Notes: a model not told the origin generated them from the letters alone. Positions 1-8,778 are shown, counted from the stretch's first letter. The stretch: DNA of 48,775 nucleotides from Bacteroidales bacterium (GCA_029219425.1 JAQXTJ010000160.1:1-48775), one strand, 5' to 3'. Program-made: numbers and translations.

Positions 1-601
1 CAATGAGCACGTCGTAGTCGGAATAGTCGGTGATAATCTTCGCAATCTTGCTCAGGGTCTCGGCTGCGCGGTCATTAATCTCGTAGGAACCGCTGGTGTA
101 GAGCATATTGTCGGCAAGCGAGATATACACCACGCCCTTCAGCACCTGCACATCCACTTCCTTCAGCTCCTCCTTGCTAAGCGAGCGGGTGAGGTTGTTG
201 GTGAGCACCATGTTGAGCGAGTCGCTCTTGCTCTTCACTTCCACAAGGTGGCGGATATACTGGTTCGACTCATTGATCTGGTCCACGAGCTTGCTGATGT
301 TGATATTGTTCTCGCTCGAGTTGGTGAGGCTGCGGTCGAGCGACTGTTGCAGCGACTGGTAGTTGCTGTTGGTCTGCGTCAGCTGCTCCTCAAGAGCCTT
401 GATGCGTGCGTTGGCTGCCGCAAGCTCCTGCTTGGTGTCGGAGTTCTGGTCCTTCACAGTCTGCATCTGCGTGTAAAGTTCCTTCTTCTCATTTGTGCAA
501 TTCTGCAAGCTCTGCTGGCTTGCCTCAAGTTCCTTCTTGCTCACGCAGCTTGTCATCACGGCTGCCGAGAGCAATGCGATTGCTAATGTCTTTGTCTTCA
601 T
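1..601 (-). CDS. OmpA/MotB-family lipoprotein, C-terminus cut by the window edge
   Basis: I read 200 codons from an ATG at 601 to the window edge with no stop. The N-terminus is a lipoprotein-type signal ending VMTSC, with Cys19 as the likely lipidated residue. Residues 20-110 are rich in Glu, Gln, Lys, Leu and Asn (KKELEAS, RIKALEEQL) and look like a coiled coil. From about residue 155 the protein reads VVYISLADNMLYTSGS and then INDRAAETLSKIAKII, which is the start of an OmpA_C peptidoglycan-binding domain; the NxxL/DxxR helix would lie beyond the edge. The likely role is a periplasmic or outer-membrane anchor that holds peptidoglycan. The gene stands apart from the PUL that follows and has its own promoter-like sequence at 697-730. 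Confidence 0.85.
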   Translation of the reverse strand, partial: MKTKTLAIALLSAAVMTSCVSKKELEASQQSLQNCTNEKKELYTQMQTVKDQNSDTKQELAAANARIKALEEQLTQTNSNYQSLQQSLDRSLTNSSENNINISKLVDQINESNQYIRHLVEVKSKSDSLNMVLTNNLTRSLSKEELKEVDVQVLKGVVYISLADNMLYTSGSYEINDRAAETLSKIAKIITDYSDYDVLI

Positions 602-696
602 ATTAATTTCTGTTTTCTTTTGTTGTCGTAAGTTTTTTTTATGCTGCAAGCCACACACCGTGTGCACAGCTCACATTTATACGTCATTATAACGCA

Positions 697-730
697 CAAA
701 TATACTATTTTAGCGCACATTATCACCAAA
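697..730 (-). promoter_or_regulatory. Bacteroides-type promoter for the OmpA-family gene
   Basis: On the minus strand there is a TTTG (730-727), 22 bases, and then TATATTTG (704-697). The second box is an exact match to the Bacteroidetes -7 consensus TAnnTTTG. The start codon follows about 95 bases later, leaving an AT-rich leader. The spacing is slightly longer than the usual 19-21. Confidence 0.5.
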
Positions 731-769
731 AAACCGTCATAATTTAGTGATATTTAACGCCTGCGCCCC

Positions 770-2779
770 TCAGTAGGCCACTATTTTCCCCTCAAGCAGC
801 TCTATTGAGCTTGCGTCGCGGTTGCTGCCTGTGTATTTTGCCTTCGATATGAGAAGCCACACCGTGGTGTCATCCTTCATGAAGAAAGAGCAGCACACCG
901 CGCCTGTGCCAAAGGGCAAGGTGGAGGAGTCCTCGAGCGGATTGCGCAGCATCTTGAAGTTATGGCCGGTGTTGTCGCCTATGTACACGCGCGGACGTGC
1001 TGTCCGCCACACTTCGCCCGTGGGCGAATAATAGGCCGTAATCAGCGTCTCGCCGGTGGGAAGCTGGATGATGTAGGGCGCACCGCCGCCATTCATGCCG
1101 GCAGCCCAGCGCTCAGAGTCCTGCACGCCGTCCCAGTCGCTCTGGTCCCACTCGGCATCGAGGTCGCGGTGGAGCAGCACCGGCGAGGGGCTGCCCCAGA
1201 TGCACTCAATGATGGTGAGCAGGCCCTTGTTGCCCTGCTGCACAATGGTCACCGGCATTCCGTCGCGCTTGCCGGGATTGTAGCTGGCACGGGTGAGCCG
1301 GGTCCAGGTGAGTCCGCCATCGGTGGAGCGGGCGCACACTATCTCCTGATATAGCGTAGATTGCTTTTGCCACCATGCGGCCTCGCTCGACACCAGCAGC
1401 TCCAGCTCACCGCCGGGCAACTCCACCACCTGCGGCTCCCAGCTGCGGCCACGGCCCACTATGATTGGGTCGTCCCAGGTGTCGCCGCCGTCGCGCGAGA
1501 TGCAGGCTATCACATGGCAGTTGTCGTTGGTCTCGGGGCTGCCACGGCCCACGAATGTGAGCAGCAGCCACCCATTCTTCTGCAATATGAGTTCCGGATT
1601 CTGGAAGCGGAGGTAGTTGTTGCCAAATTCGCTTGCCTCCTTGTCGAATATTGCCACAGGCTCACTCCATGTGTCGCCGTTGTCGCGGCTCTTGCGCATG
1701 TAGATTTTCCCCCAGTTGGATGGGTTGCCGCCATGATAGGTGAGCACTATGGTGCTCTCGTCAATGCGGCACATACGCGGATATTCCACTTGCTGTCCCT
1801 CGGGCGACAGGCGCACGAGCGATTCTCCGCCAGCCCACTCTATGGTGTGCGCCACAGGCTTCACTGTGGCATCCACGCAGGCTGTGGAGTAGTCGCTCCA
1901 GGTGCGCACCGTCTTCTCCATCGCAATCTCCTTGCCATCGACCACCGCTGTCACTCTCGCCACATAGTCGGTGTGAGGCTCAAGTCCGGCTGCCTCGGCA
2001 GAGTATTGCCGGTCGCCAAGCACGGTCACGCTGCACTCTGCCAGTGTTGCCACACTCCTGCCTATGTAGCAGCGCACATGCTCCACCCGGGTGGTGTTGT
2101 CGCCGGCAATCTCAAAGCGCGGGCTTATCGACGTTTTTCCTATCTCCCAGTTCTCGCTGCACCATGCCGGGCCGGCAAGGGTCTTCACCGTCTGTGCCGG
2201 CCCCCACATCACAGTGCCGTCGGCGAGTTCAAAATATGCACGCACGCTGTAGGTGCTCCACGGCATCAGCCCGTCGCACACCATGGCCCACTCACCGGCT
2301 GCCGGCGGCACGTTGCCCACCTTGGTGCGCGGCATCATGGTGTAGTCGCGCTTCAGCGAGGCATAGCTGGCACACCAGCCATATTCCACAATCTCGGCGC
2401 CGGCAAAATCCACTCCGCTTATCTTCATCGTGACACTGTGGGCGCCCACTTCCATCACCGCCGGTGTGAACTTCACCAAGCGTATCTCACGCTCCTCGTC
2501 GATGGCAGGACAAGCCCTGTCGCCCTCAATGTGGGCGCGGTAGAGCACGTTGCCGGTCATCTTAAAGGTGTAGGTGGCACTGGTGGCGCCCTTCACGTCG
2601 GTCCAGGTGGCGCCACCATCGGTGGAGCGTTGCCACTGAATGGTGCCATAGTTAATCGCACCCCATTGCAGGTCGAGCACCACGGCCTGATTGCTGCGGG
2701 CGTAGGTCACCGTGCGTCCGGCTGTGGCGCCAAGTGCCGTGGCAGCAATGGCTGCAATCGTAAATACTATTGTTCTCAT
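770..2779 (-). CDS. GH93-like / sialidase-fold secreted glycosidase, copy A
   Basis: The protein has 669 residues. I chose ATG 2779 because a signal peptide (MRTIVFTIAAIAATALGATA) starts there and the longer frame would run into a terminator hairpin. After a short Ig-like region (about 25-100, with an Asp-box-like STDGGATWT) come two fibronectin-III-like stretches (about 105-200 and 210-296). A six-bladed-propeller domain follows from about 325. Asp boxes SxDxGxTW are seen at 364-371, 428-435 and 485-492. The block SWEPQVVELPGG (Glu448) and the segment GKRDGMPVTIVQQG ending in Glu525 resemble GH93 exo-1,5-alpha-L-arabinanases, in which two Glu are catalytic. Family GH93 is an inference; a general sialidase-superfamily call is safer. 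It is a close paralogue of the product of 6031-8040 and has the same length. It lies last in the PUL, behind a hairpin at 2813-2860. Confidence 0.72.
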   Translation of the reverse strand: MRTIVFTIAAIAATALGATAGRTVTYARSNQAVVLDLQWGAINYGTIQWQRSTDGGATWTDVKGATSATYTFKMTGNVLYRAHIEGDRACPAIDEEREIRLVKFTPAVMEVGAHSVTMKISGVDFAGAEIVEYGWCASYASLKRDYTMMPRTKVGNVPPAAGEWAMVCDGLMPWSTYSVRAYFELADGTVMWGPAQTVKTLAGPAWCSENWEIGKTSISPRFEIAGDNTTRVEHVRCYIGRSVATLAECSVTVLGDRQYSAEAAGLEPHTDYVARVTAVVDGKEIAMEKTVRTWSDYSTACVDATVKPVAHTIEWAGGESLVRLSPEGQQVEYPRMCRIDESTIVLTYHGGNPSNWGKIYMRKSRDNGDTWSEPVAIFDKEASEFGNNYLRFQNPELILQKNGWLLLTFVGRGSPETNDNCHVIACISRDGGDTWDDPIIVGRGRSWEPQVVELPGGELELLVSSEAAWWQKQSTLYQEIVCARSTDGGLTWTRLTRASYNPGKRDGMPVTIVQQGNKGLLTIIECIWGSPSPVLLHRDLDAEWDQSDWDGVQDSERWAAGMNGGGAPYIIQLPTGETLITAYYSPTGEVWRTARPRVYIGDNTGHNFKMLRNPLEDSSTLPFGTGAVCCSFFMKDDTTVWLLISKAKYTGSNRDASSIELLEGKIVAY

Positions 2780-2812
2780 GCCTATTAGGTCGTCATTATA
2801 TACAAAAACAGA

Positions 2813-2860
2813 GAGAGTGGGCTGCAAGCCATTGCAATGCAATGGCTGCACCCCACTCTC
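2813..2860 (-). terminator. Strong hairpin with T run downstream of the aldose epimerase
   Basis: The outer arms GAGAGTGGG (2813-2821) and CCCACTCTC (2852-2860) pair perfectly, and the inner sequence (GCCATTG / CAATGGC) extends the stem. On the minus strand the hairpin is followed by TCTGTTTTTG. It lies between the epimerase stop and the GH93-like start, only 33 bases before that ATG, so it may attenuate rather than fully end transcription. Confidence 0.8.
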
Positions 2861-2890
2861 ATTATCATTGCCTCAAAGGCTGTATCTGAG

Positions 2891-4030
2891 TTATTTCACC
2901 ACCGAGAAGCGGTAGATGCAATGGCTCTTGTAGGTCTCACCCGGGCGAACCACCACCGAGGGATAGTTGGGCTGGTTGGGCGAGTCGGGATAGTGCTGGG
3001 TCTCCACGCATATTGCTCCACGGCGCGGATAGGCTATGCCCTTCTTTCCCTTCACGTTGCCATTGAGGAAGTTGCCCACATAGAACTGGATTCCGGGCTC
3101 GTCGGTGAGCACCTCCATCTTTATGCCCGAGCGCTCATCGAAGATCGATGCGGCCACGCGGCTCATGTCGCCACCGGTGTTGAGCACAAAGTTGTGGTCG
3201 TAGCCAAGTCCGTTCTTCAGTTGCTCGTCGTCGGCCTCAATCTCCTCTCCCACTTTCTTGCCTTTGCGGAAGTCGAATGGAGTGCCCTCCACAGGACGAA
3301 TCTCTCCCGAGGTCATGAATGTGCTGTCGATGGGTGTGAAGGCATCGGCATCAAATGTCACCACCTCATCAAGAATCGTGTTGCTCGGATCGCCACTCAG
3401 GTTGAAGTAGCTGTGGTTGGTGAGGTTGAGGATTGTGGGCTTGTCGGTGGTTGCCTCGTAGCTTATCTCGAGCGCATTGTCGTCGCTCAGGGCATAAGTC
3501 ACCTTCACGTCAACGTTGCCGGGGAAGCCTGCCTCGCCGTCGGGGCTGTGCAGGGTGAGCTCAAGGCTTGTATCGCTGGTTTGGCTGGCAGTCCACACCG
3601 AGTGGTGGAAGCCCTTGGGGCCGCCATGCAGGCAGTGTCCGAAATTGTTCTGCGGCAACTTATAAGTGATGCTGTCGAGGGTGAAACGGCCCTGGTTGAT
3701 GCGGTTGCCATAGCGGCCTATGAGAGCGCCAAAGTTGCCGTCGATATTGATGTAGTCGGCAATAGAGTCATGGCCAAGCACCACGTCCTTCATGTTGCCG
3801 TCCTTGTCGGGCACCATCACCGACACTATGCGTCCGCCATAGTTGGTCACGCACACCTCCATGCCGGCCTTGTTGGTGAGCACATAGAGTGCCGTTGGCA
3901 TGCTGTCCACGGTAGCCACAAAGTCACTCTTGCGAAGTCCCGATTTCGTCACGTCGTTGTCGTTGCCGGTGCTGCAAGCTGTGGCAAGAGCCACGGCAGC
4001 CACGGCGAAAATTGAAAGAAACTTATTCAT
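2891..4030 (-). CDS. galM: Aldose 1-epimerase (mutarotase), lipoprotein form
   Basis: The protein has 379 residues from ATG 4030, chosen because a lipoprotein signal (MNKFLSIFAVAAVALATAC) starts there. It interconverts alpha and beta anomers of aldoses such as galactose or glucose. Family signatures are clear: NYGGRIVSVMVPDKDG, GRYGNRI, LHGGPKGFHHSVW, NLTNHSYFNLSGD with the catalytic His, GYDHNFVL, and near the C-terminus ETQHYPDSPNQPNYPS followed by RPGETY. The lipobox suggests it acts in the periplasm or at the outer membrane, where it would speed anomer equilibration of sugars freed by the neighbouring GH2 and GH93-like enzymes. It lies 85 bases after the GH2 gene and is followed by a strong hairpin. 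Confidence 0.92.
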   Translation of the reverse strand: MNKFLSIFAVAAVALATACSTGNDNDVTKSGLRKSDFVATVDSMPTALYVLTNKAGMEVCVTNYGGRIVSVMVPDKDGNMKDVVLGHDSIADYINIDGNFGALIGRYGNRINQGRFTLDSITYKLPQNNFGHCLHGGPKGFHHSVWTASQTSDTSLELTLHSPDGEAGFPGNVDVKVTYALSDDNALEISYEATTDKPTILNLTNHSYFNLSGDPSNTILDEVVTFDADAFTPIDSTFMTSGEIRPVEGTPFDFRKGKKVGEEIEADDEQLKNGLGYDHNFVLNTGGDMSRVAASIFDERSGIKMEVLTDEPGIQFYVGNFLNGNVKGKKGIAYPRRGAICVETQHYPDSPNQPNYPSVVVRPGETYKSHCIYRFSVVK

Positions 4031-4115
4031 CTCAGAAAAATAATGATTTTTGTTATTGTTTATTTTTTTAATCAACACAGCAATAATAGCCGAGTTTGGC
4101 CATAAAAGCCTCCTG

Positions 4116-5933
4116 TCACTTGTTCAAGGAATTCACTATCTCCTTGTTGATCTTGCGCACGCGGTCCTCCTCCATCTTTATCACCTTGCGGTCGTAGGTG
4201 AGGAAGCCGTTCACCTCCACCTCCACGTCGGTTGTCTGGGTATATACAGCTGCCGTGAAGCCACGCTCAATGAATTTGAGCAACTCGCGGCCATACTTCA
4301 CATACTCGTCGGTCACCTCCTTGGCGTTCTTGAATTGCACATAGCCCCAGTTGCGGTCGGGCTGCCACAGGTGTCCCTCAAGGGCAAGGCCTATGCCGCC
4401 ATACTCGCCAAGCACGTTGGCTCGCTCGCCGTCGAAGAGATACATTGCAGGGCCGGGATAGTTGTGGAGGTCGAGCATGTCGCCACAGTGGTAGAAGTTG
4501 CCGCCGCTGGCGGGGTTCACGAGGCGCGATGGGTCGTATTGCTTGGTCCACTCTGTAATTTCCGGTGTCTTGAATTGTCCCCATGCCTCATTGAAGGGAA
4601 TCCATGTGCAGATGCAAGGATAAGAGTAGAGGCAGTCCATAATCTCCTTCCACTCCTTGCGGTAGCACGCCTCGCTCTCGGGGCTGCGCACCATCTCCAC
4701 ATCGTTGAAGTATTCATGGTTCTGCCAGCGTGGGTTGCGGTCGCCGCTGGGCATGTCTTGCCACACGATGATTCCGTTGCGGTCGCACCATGTGTACCAC
4801 GTTGCCGGCTCCACCTTGATGTGCTTGCGTATCATGTTGAAGCCCCAGTCCTTGGTCTTCTCAAGGTCATACACCATTGCCTCATAGCTCGGGGCGGTGT
4901 ACAGCCCGTCGGGCCACCAGCCCTGGTCGAGCGGGCCAAACTGGAAGAGGTCCTTGCCATTGAGCTGAAGGCGCACTATGCCGTTCTGGTCGCGACGGGT
5001 GGATATTTTGCGCATTGCAGTGTAGCTCTTCACCCTATCCACAGCCTTGCCGTCCTTGTAGATTGTCACCTCCATATCGTAGAGGAATGGGCTGTCGGGC
5101 GACCAGAGCTTGGGATTCTCGGGCATGCGCACCTCCACCGGCTCGTTGTTGATGCCGCGTGCCGATGCCACCACCTTGCCACCTTCAAGAATCTTCACCT
5201 CAGCCATCACGGCAGGGCAATCCACCGACTTCTGCACGGTCACCGTCACGGTGTTGGCATCCACGTTGGGCAGTATGCGCAGGTTCTCGATGTGCATGGG
5301 AGCCACTGGCTCAAGCCACACAGTCTGCCAAATTCCGGTCACCGGAGTGTACCATATTCCTTCGGGATTATTCACCTGCTTGCCGCGGGGCTGATAGCCC
5401 TTGTCGGTTGGATCCCACACACGCACAGTGAGCTTGTTCTCGCCCTGCTTAAGTGCCTGAGTAATATCGAATGAAAAAGGCACATAGCCACCCGTGTGCG
5501 AGCCCACTTTCACATCGTTGACCCACACGTCGGCCTTCCAGTCAACGGCCCCGAAGTGCAGAAGCACATTCTGCTTCTTCCACTGAGCCGGGACGGTGAA
5601 TGTGCGGTTATACCACAGCTCATTATTCTCGCCAACGAGCTTGCCCACACCCGAGAGGCTCGACTCAATGCAGAATGGCACAAGAATCTCACCATCCCAC
5701 TTCGTGGGCTGTGCCTCGCCACAGGGCTTCACGGCATAGCTCCACAATCCATTAAGATTCTGCCATGCTCCACGCTCCATGATGGGGCGCGGATACTCGG
5801 GCAGCACATTGTTCACATCCATCTTCTCGGCCCACGGCGTGCGTATTTTGTTACCGGCCGGGGCATACTGTGCCACAGCACTTCCTGTGGCAAGCAGCGA
5901 GAGCGCAAACAGCGCAATTTTCTTCAGGTTCAT
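4116..5933 (-). CDS. GH2-family beta-glycosidase (beta-galactosidase/glucuronidase type), exported
   Basis: The protein has 605 residues and starts with a cleavable signal peptide (MNLKKIALFALSLLATGSAVAQ). Layout follows GH2: a sugar-binding jelly roll at about 45-205 (WQNLNGLWSYAV, DVWVNDVKVGSHTGGY), an Ig-like domain at about 210-305, then a TIM barrel. The acid/base is Glu449 in CTWIPFNEAWGQF and the nucleophile is probably Glu510 in NVLGEYGG. RKHIKVEP at about 369-376 replaces the more usual R-x-HYP and is seen in this short GH2 branch (from memory). There is no large C-terminal domain 5, so it is shorter than E. coli LacZ. Substrate cannot be fixed from sequence; a beta-galactoside or related side chain is plausible in this PUL. 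Confidence 0.88.
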   Translation of the reverse strand: MNLKKIALFALSLLATGSAVAQYAPAGNKIRTPWAEKMDVNNVLPEYPRPIMERGAWQNLNGLWSYAVKPCGEAQPTKWDGEILVPFCIESSLSGVGKLVGENNELWYNRTFTVPAQWKKQNVLLHFGAVDWKADVWVNDVKVGSHTGGYVPFSFDITQALKQGENKLTVRVWDPTDKGYQPRGKQVNNPEGIWYTPVTGIWQTVWLEPVAPMHIENLRILPNVDANTVTVTVQKSVDCPAVMAEVKILEGGKVVASARGINNEPVEVRMPENPKLWSPDSPFLYDMEVTIYKDGKAVDRVKSYTAMRKISTRRDQNGIVRLQLNGKDLFQFGPLDQGWWPDGLYTAPSYEAMVYDLEKTKDWGFNMIRKHIKVEPATWYTWCDRNGIIVWQDMPSGDRNPRWQNHEYFNDVEMVRSPESEACYRKEWKEIMDCLYSYPCICTWIPFNEAWGQFKTPEITEWTKQYDPSRLVNPASGGNFYHCGDMLDLHNYPGPAMYLFDGERANVLGEYGGIGLALEGHLWQPDRNWGYVQFKNAKEVTDEYVKYGRELLKFIERGFTAAVYTQTTDVEVEVNGFLTYDRKVIKMEEDRVRKINKEIVNSLNK

Positions 5934-6000
5934 AATAATTTAATTAGTGGTTGTTAGTAATTAGTAAATATAATAAAAATTTGTGGTCTTCTAAAAAACA

Positions 6001-6028
6001 GCCCATAGCCCAAAGCCCATAGCTCAAA
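6001..6028. repeat. Four tandem 7-bp units just after a stop codon
   Basis: On the plus strand the units are GCCCATA, GCCCAAA, GCCCATA and GCTCAAA. They end two bases outside the stop codon of the GH93-like gene at 6031-8040. A related unit pair (CAGCCCA, CAGCTCA) occurs at 25658-25671. Confidence 0.75.
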
Positions 6029-6030
6029 CC

Positions 6031-8040
6031 TCACTTCTCCACAATCTTGCCCTCGAGCATCATTATGGCACTCTCATCGCGGTTGCTGCCAGAGTATTTG
6101 GCCTTGGTGATAAGCAGCCACACGGTGTCGTTGTCCTTCAGGAAGAGCGAGTTATAGTAAGCACCGGTGCCGCTCGGCAGTGGCGAGCCACCGCTCAGAG
6201 GCATTCGGCCATACTTGAAGTTGTGTCCTGTGTTGTCGCCCACATACACGCGCGGACGCGACGTCTGCCACACCTGACCCGTCTGGTCGCAGTGTGAAGT
6301 AATCACAATCTCGCCGGTAGGAAGCTGTATGCAATAGGGTGCGCCGCCTCCACTGATAGGTGTGCCCCAGCGCTCGGAGTCTTGCACGCCGTCCCAGTCG
6401 CTCTGGTCCCATTCACCGGCAAGGTCGCGATGAATGATTACAGGCGAGGGATTTCCACCCACGCTCTCTATGATGAAGAGCACGCCCTTGTTGCCCTGCT
6501 GCACCACAGCCACGGGCATACCGTCGCGCTTGCCGGGATTGTAGCTGGCACGGGTGAACTCTGTCCATGTGAGTCCGCCGTCGGTAGAGCGTGAGCTCAC
6601 AATCTCCTGATACAGCGTGCTCTGCTTCTCATACCACGCTGCCTCGCTCGACACCAGCAGCTCCAGCTCGCCACCCGGCAGCTGCACCACCTGCGGCTCC
6701 CAGGTGCGTCCACGGCCCACTATGATTGGGTCGCCCCATGTGTCGCCGCCGTCGCGCGAGATGCAGGCAATCACATGGCAGTTGTCGTTGGTCTCGGGCT
6801 TGCCGTTGCCCACACAGGTGAGCAGTATCCAGCCATTTGCAAGGCGTGTCATCTCGGGGTTCACTATGCGCCAGTAGTTGTTGCCAAATGAGGTTGCCTC
6901 CTTGTCGAATAATATCACAGGCTCACTCCAGGTGGAGCCATTGTCGGTGCTCTTGCGCAAGTACACGTTGCTCCAGTGGTCGGTGCCGCGGCTGCCGTGA
7001 TAGGTGAGCAGAATGGTGTTCTCATCCACGCGGCACATGCGCGGATACTCCACCTGCTGTCCCACGGGCGAGAGCTGCACGAGCTTCCGCTCCGAGTCCC
7101 ACTCTATGGCGTGGCTTGCGGGCTTCACTGTGTTGTCCACCTCGTAGGTGGTGTAGTCGCTCCATGTGCGCACTGTCTTCTCTATCATCACCTCCTCACC
7201 GTCGATAGTGCCGGTCACTCGGGCCAGATAGTCGGTGTGTGGCTCGAGGTTAGTGGCCTCGGCGCTGTATTTGTTGTCGCCCTGCGACTTCACCCCGAAC
7301 TCGGTGAGGCTCGCAGCATCCTTACCCAAGAAGAACTTCAGGCCGGGATTGGCTGCATCGCTGTAGCCGGGAATGGCAAAGCGTGCAACGATTCCTTTCT
7401 CAGTGATTTTCCAGTCCTCGCTGCTCCACTCAAGGCCGGCGATGGTGGTTGCGTTGCGGCTGGGTCCATACATCACTGCACCGTCGGCAGTCACGAAGTA
7501 GGGCCTTATGCCGTAGGTCTGCGACGGGCGCAGCCCTGTGCACTCTATCACAAAGTCGCCTTCGGGCACCTTGGTGCCCACCTTGGTGCGTGGCATCAGC
7601 GTGTAGTCGCGCTGAAGAGAACTGAAGTTGGCACAGAAGCCATATTCCACTATCTCGGCTCCAGCAAAGTCGGCATCGGTGATTTCCATCTCGGCTGTGG
7701 TGGCGCCCACGCTCACAATGCTGCCTGTGAACTTCACAAGGCGTATGTCGCGCTCCTCGTCGATTGCCGGACAGGCCTTGTCGCCCTCAATGTGTGCGCG
7801 GTAAAGTGCGTTGCCGGTCATCTTGAAGCTGTAGGTGCTGCCCGTGGCACCGGCAATGTCGGTCCATGTGGCACCACCGTCGGCCGACTGCTGCCACTGT
7901 ATGCTTCCATAGTTGTCCTTGCCCCACTGCAAGTCGAGCACCACAGTCTGGTTATTGCGGGCATAGGTGATTTTGCGCCCTGCCTCTGCTTGAAGCACCG
8001 AAGCGAGCGCGATCAATGTCATTAATATGTATTTCATCAT
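6031..8040 (-). CDS. GH93-like / sialidase-fold secreted glycosidase, copy B
   Basis: The protein has 669 residues, with a signal peptide (MMKYILMTLIALASVLQAEA). It is a full-length paralogue of the product of 770-2779 with the same domain order: Ig-like region, two Fn3-like stretches, then the Asp-box propeller (STDNGSTWS, SRDGGDTWG, STDGGLTWT). The GH93-like blocks TWEPQVVQLPGG and GKRDGMPVAVVQQG are kept. The copies differ most in the Fn3-like linkers and near the first propeller blade (GSRGTDHWSNVY against GGNPSNWGKIY), so they may differ in binding or linkage preference. The start ATG overlaps the stop of the upstream type IX protein gene (ATGA), which suggests translational coupling. 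Function as an exo-arabinanase-type enzyme is inferred. Confidence 0.72.
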   Translation of the reverse strand: MMKYILMTLIALASVLQAEAGRKITYARNNQTVVLDLQWGKDNYGSIQWQQSADGGATWTDIAGATGSTYSFKMTGNALYRAHIEGDKACPAIDEERDIRLVKFTGSIVSVGATTAEMEITDADFAGAEIVEYGFCANFSSLQRDYTLMPRTKVGTKVPEGDFVIECTGLRPSQTYGIRPYFVTADGAVMYGPSRNATTIAGLEWSSEDWKITEKGIVARFAIPGYSDAANPGLKFFLGKDAASLTEFGVKSQGDNKYSAEATNLEPHTDYLARVTGTIDGEEVMIEKTVRTWSDYTTYEVDNTVKPASHAIEWDSERKLVQLSPVGQQVEYPRMCRVDENTILLTYHGSRGTDHWSNVYLRKSTDNGSTWSEPVILFDKEATSFGNNYWRIVNPEMTRLANGWILLTCVGNGKPETNDNCHVIACISRDGGDTWGDPIIVGRGRTWEPQVVQLPGGELELLVSSEAAWYEKQSTLYQEIVSSRSTDGGLTWTEFTRASYNPGKRDGMPVAVVQQGNKGVLFIIESVGGNPSPVIIHRDLAGEWDQSDWDGVQDSERWGTPISGGGAPYCIQLPTGEIVITSHCDQTGQVWQTSRPRVYVGDNTGHNFKYGRMPLSGGSPLPSGTGAYYNSLFLKDNDTVWLLITKAKYSGSNRDESAIMMLEGKIVEK

Positions 8041-8621
8041 TTCTTAACGATTTTTCCTGTAACTACATCATTGTTCTCAGTGACACAGTTCACCACATAC
8101 TCTCCGGCAGGCAGTGAGCTCAAGTCGATTTGCGTGGTCGTGCCGGGTGCAAAGTCACCGTGCACTGCCACCAGTGCCCCTCCCATGCTCACCACGCACA
8201 CTTGGCGCAGGCGCAGTCCGCTCACGGTGAGACAGTCGGTCACAGGATTGGGGTAAAGCGCAATCTTGTCGAGGCCAACGCCTTCCACCGATGCCGCCTT
8301 CACCGTGAAGCCGACGTGCTGCATGCAGTCGCAAGCGTCGCTGATGTAAAGGTCATACACTCCTGCCTCGCTAATGGTGAGCACCGGCTCGGTGCTTATC
8401 TCCTCGCTGCCACGGCACCAGCGGTAGCTGTAGGTGCCGCTGCCGCCTGCCACAATCACATCGCCGCCTATGGTCATCTGTGGAGCGGCAAACTCCACAG
8501 TCACCTCATTGGTCGATACCTCAAATAGCGGATTCTGGCTCACAGGCATGGGGATTCGGGTCTGTGCACTCAGCATCATCGATAAAGTTGCTATAATCGT
8601 CAGTAATATCTTTAGTCGCAT
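8037..8621 (-). CDS. Small secreted protein with type IX secretion C-terminal sorting domain
   Basis: The protein has 194 residues. A signal peptide (MRLKILLTIIATLSMMLSAQ) is followed by one Ig/PKD-like domain at about 30-110 (GGSGTYSYRWCRGSEEIST, SEAGVYDLYISDACDC). A type A sorting domain at about 120-194 (KIALYPNPVTDCLTVSG, LSSLPAGEYVVNCVTENN, GKIVKK) should direct export and surface attachment by the type IX system. No catalytic domain is visible; a glycan-binding or adaptor role is a guess. It is the first gene behind the promoter at 8732-8763, and its stop overlaps the next start by 4 bases. It would therefore be produced together with the two GH93-like proteins, GH2 and the epimerase. 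Confidence 0.8.
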   Translation of the reverse strand: MRLKILLTIIATLSMMLSAQTRIPMPVSQNPLFEVSTNEVTVEFAAPQMTIGGDVIVAGGSGTYSYRWCRGSEEISTEPVLTISEAGVYDLYISDACDCMQHVGFTVKAASVEGVGLDKIALYPNPVTDCLTVSGLRLRQVCVVSMGGALVAVHGDFAPGTTTQIDLSSLPAGEYVVNCVTENNDVVTGKIVKK

Positions 8622-8731
8622 ATCGTTTTATTCCTCCTTTGGTTTATGTATTTCTGCCTCGTTGACAGCTATTTGCTCTTCTGCGCATTTGTTGCCACGG
8701 CGGGTGTGTATTGTTGTTCCGAAAATCGCTG

Positions 8732-8763
8732 CAAAGATACAAAAGAGATGCAAATATTCCAAA
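8732..8763 (-). promoter_or_regulatory. Consensus Bacteroides promoter for the second PUL transcript
   Basis: Minus strand: TTTG (8763-8760), exactly 20 bases, then TATCTTTG (8739-8732). This fits the -33 TTTG / N19-21 / -7 TAnnTTTG pattern and is the best promoter match in the window. It should drive the type IX protein gene, copy B of the GH93-like gene, GH2, the epimerase and perhaps copy A. Confidence 0.7.
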
Positions 8764-8778
8764 AGTTGCATCTCTTTT
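8741..8778. promoter_or_regulatory. 13-bp perfect inverted repeat over the -33 box (candidate operator)
   Basis: The arms AAAAGAGATGCAA (8741-8753) and TTGCATCTCTTTT (8766-8778) are perfect reverse complements around a 12-base spacer that contains the -33 TTTG. Because it lies upstream of the expected transcript start, a dimeric regulator binding site fits. The alternative is a weak bidirectional terminator, since the arms are flanked by A and T runs. Confidence 0.6.

Noticed and set aside
770..2779. Classical sialidase (GH33) acting on sialic acid
   Set aside because: Asp boxes are present, but the usual RIP motif is not, and no sialic-acid catabolic gene lies in the locus; the WEPQ and RDGMP blocks fit GH93 better.
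1361..2788. Long open frame on the plus strand (475 codons) opposite the GH93-like gene
   Set aside because: It is Ala/His-rich with no family motif and lies antisense to a gene with clear domains; such frames are common in GC-rich third-position genes.
2780..2851. 24-codon N-terminal extension of GH93-like copy A
   Set aside because: It would start inside the terminator hairpin and place residues before a clear signal peptide.
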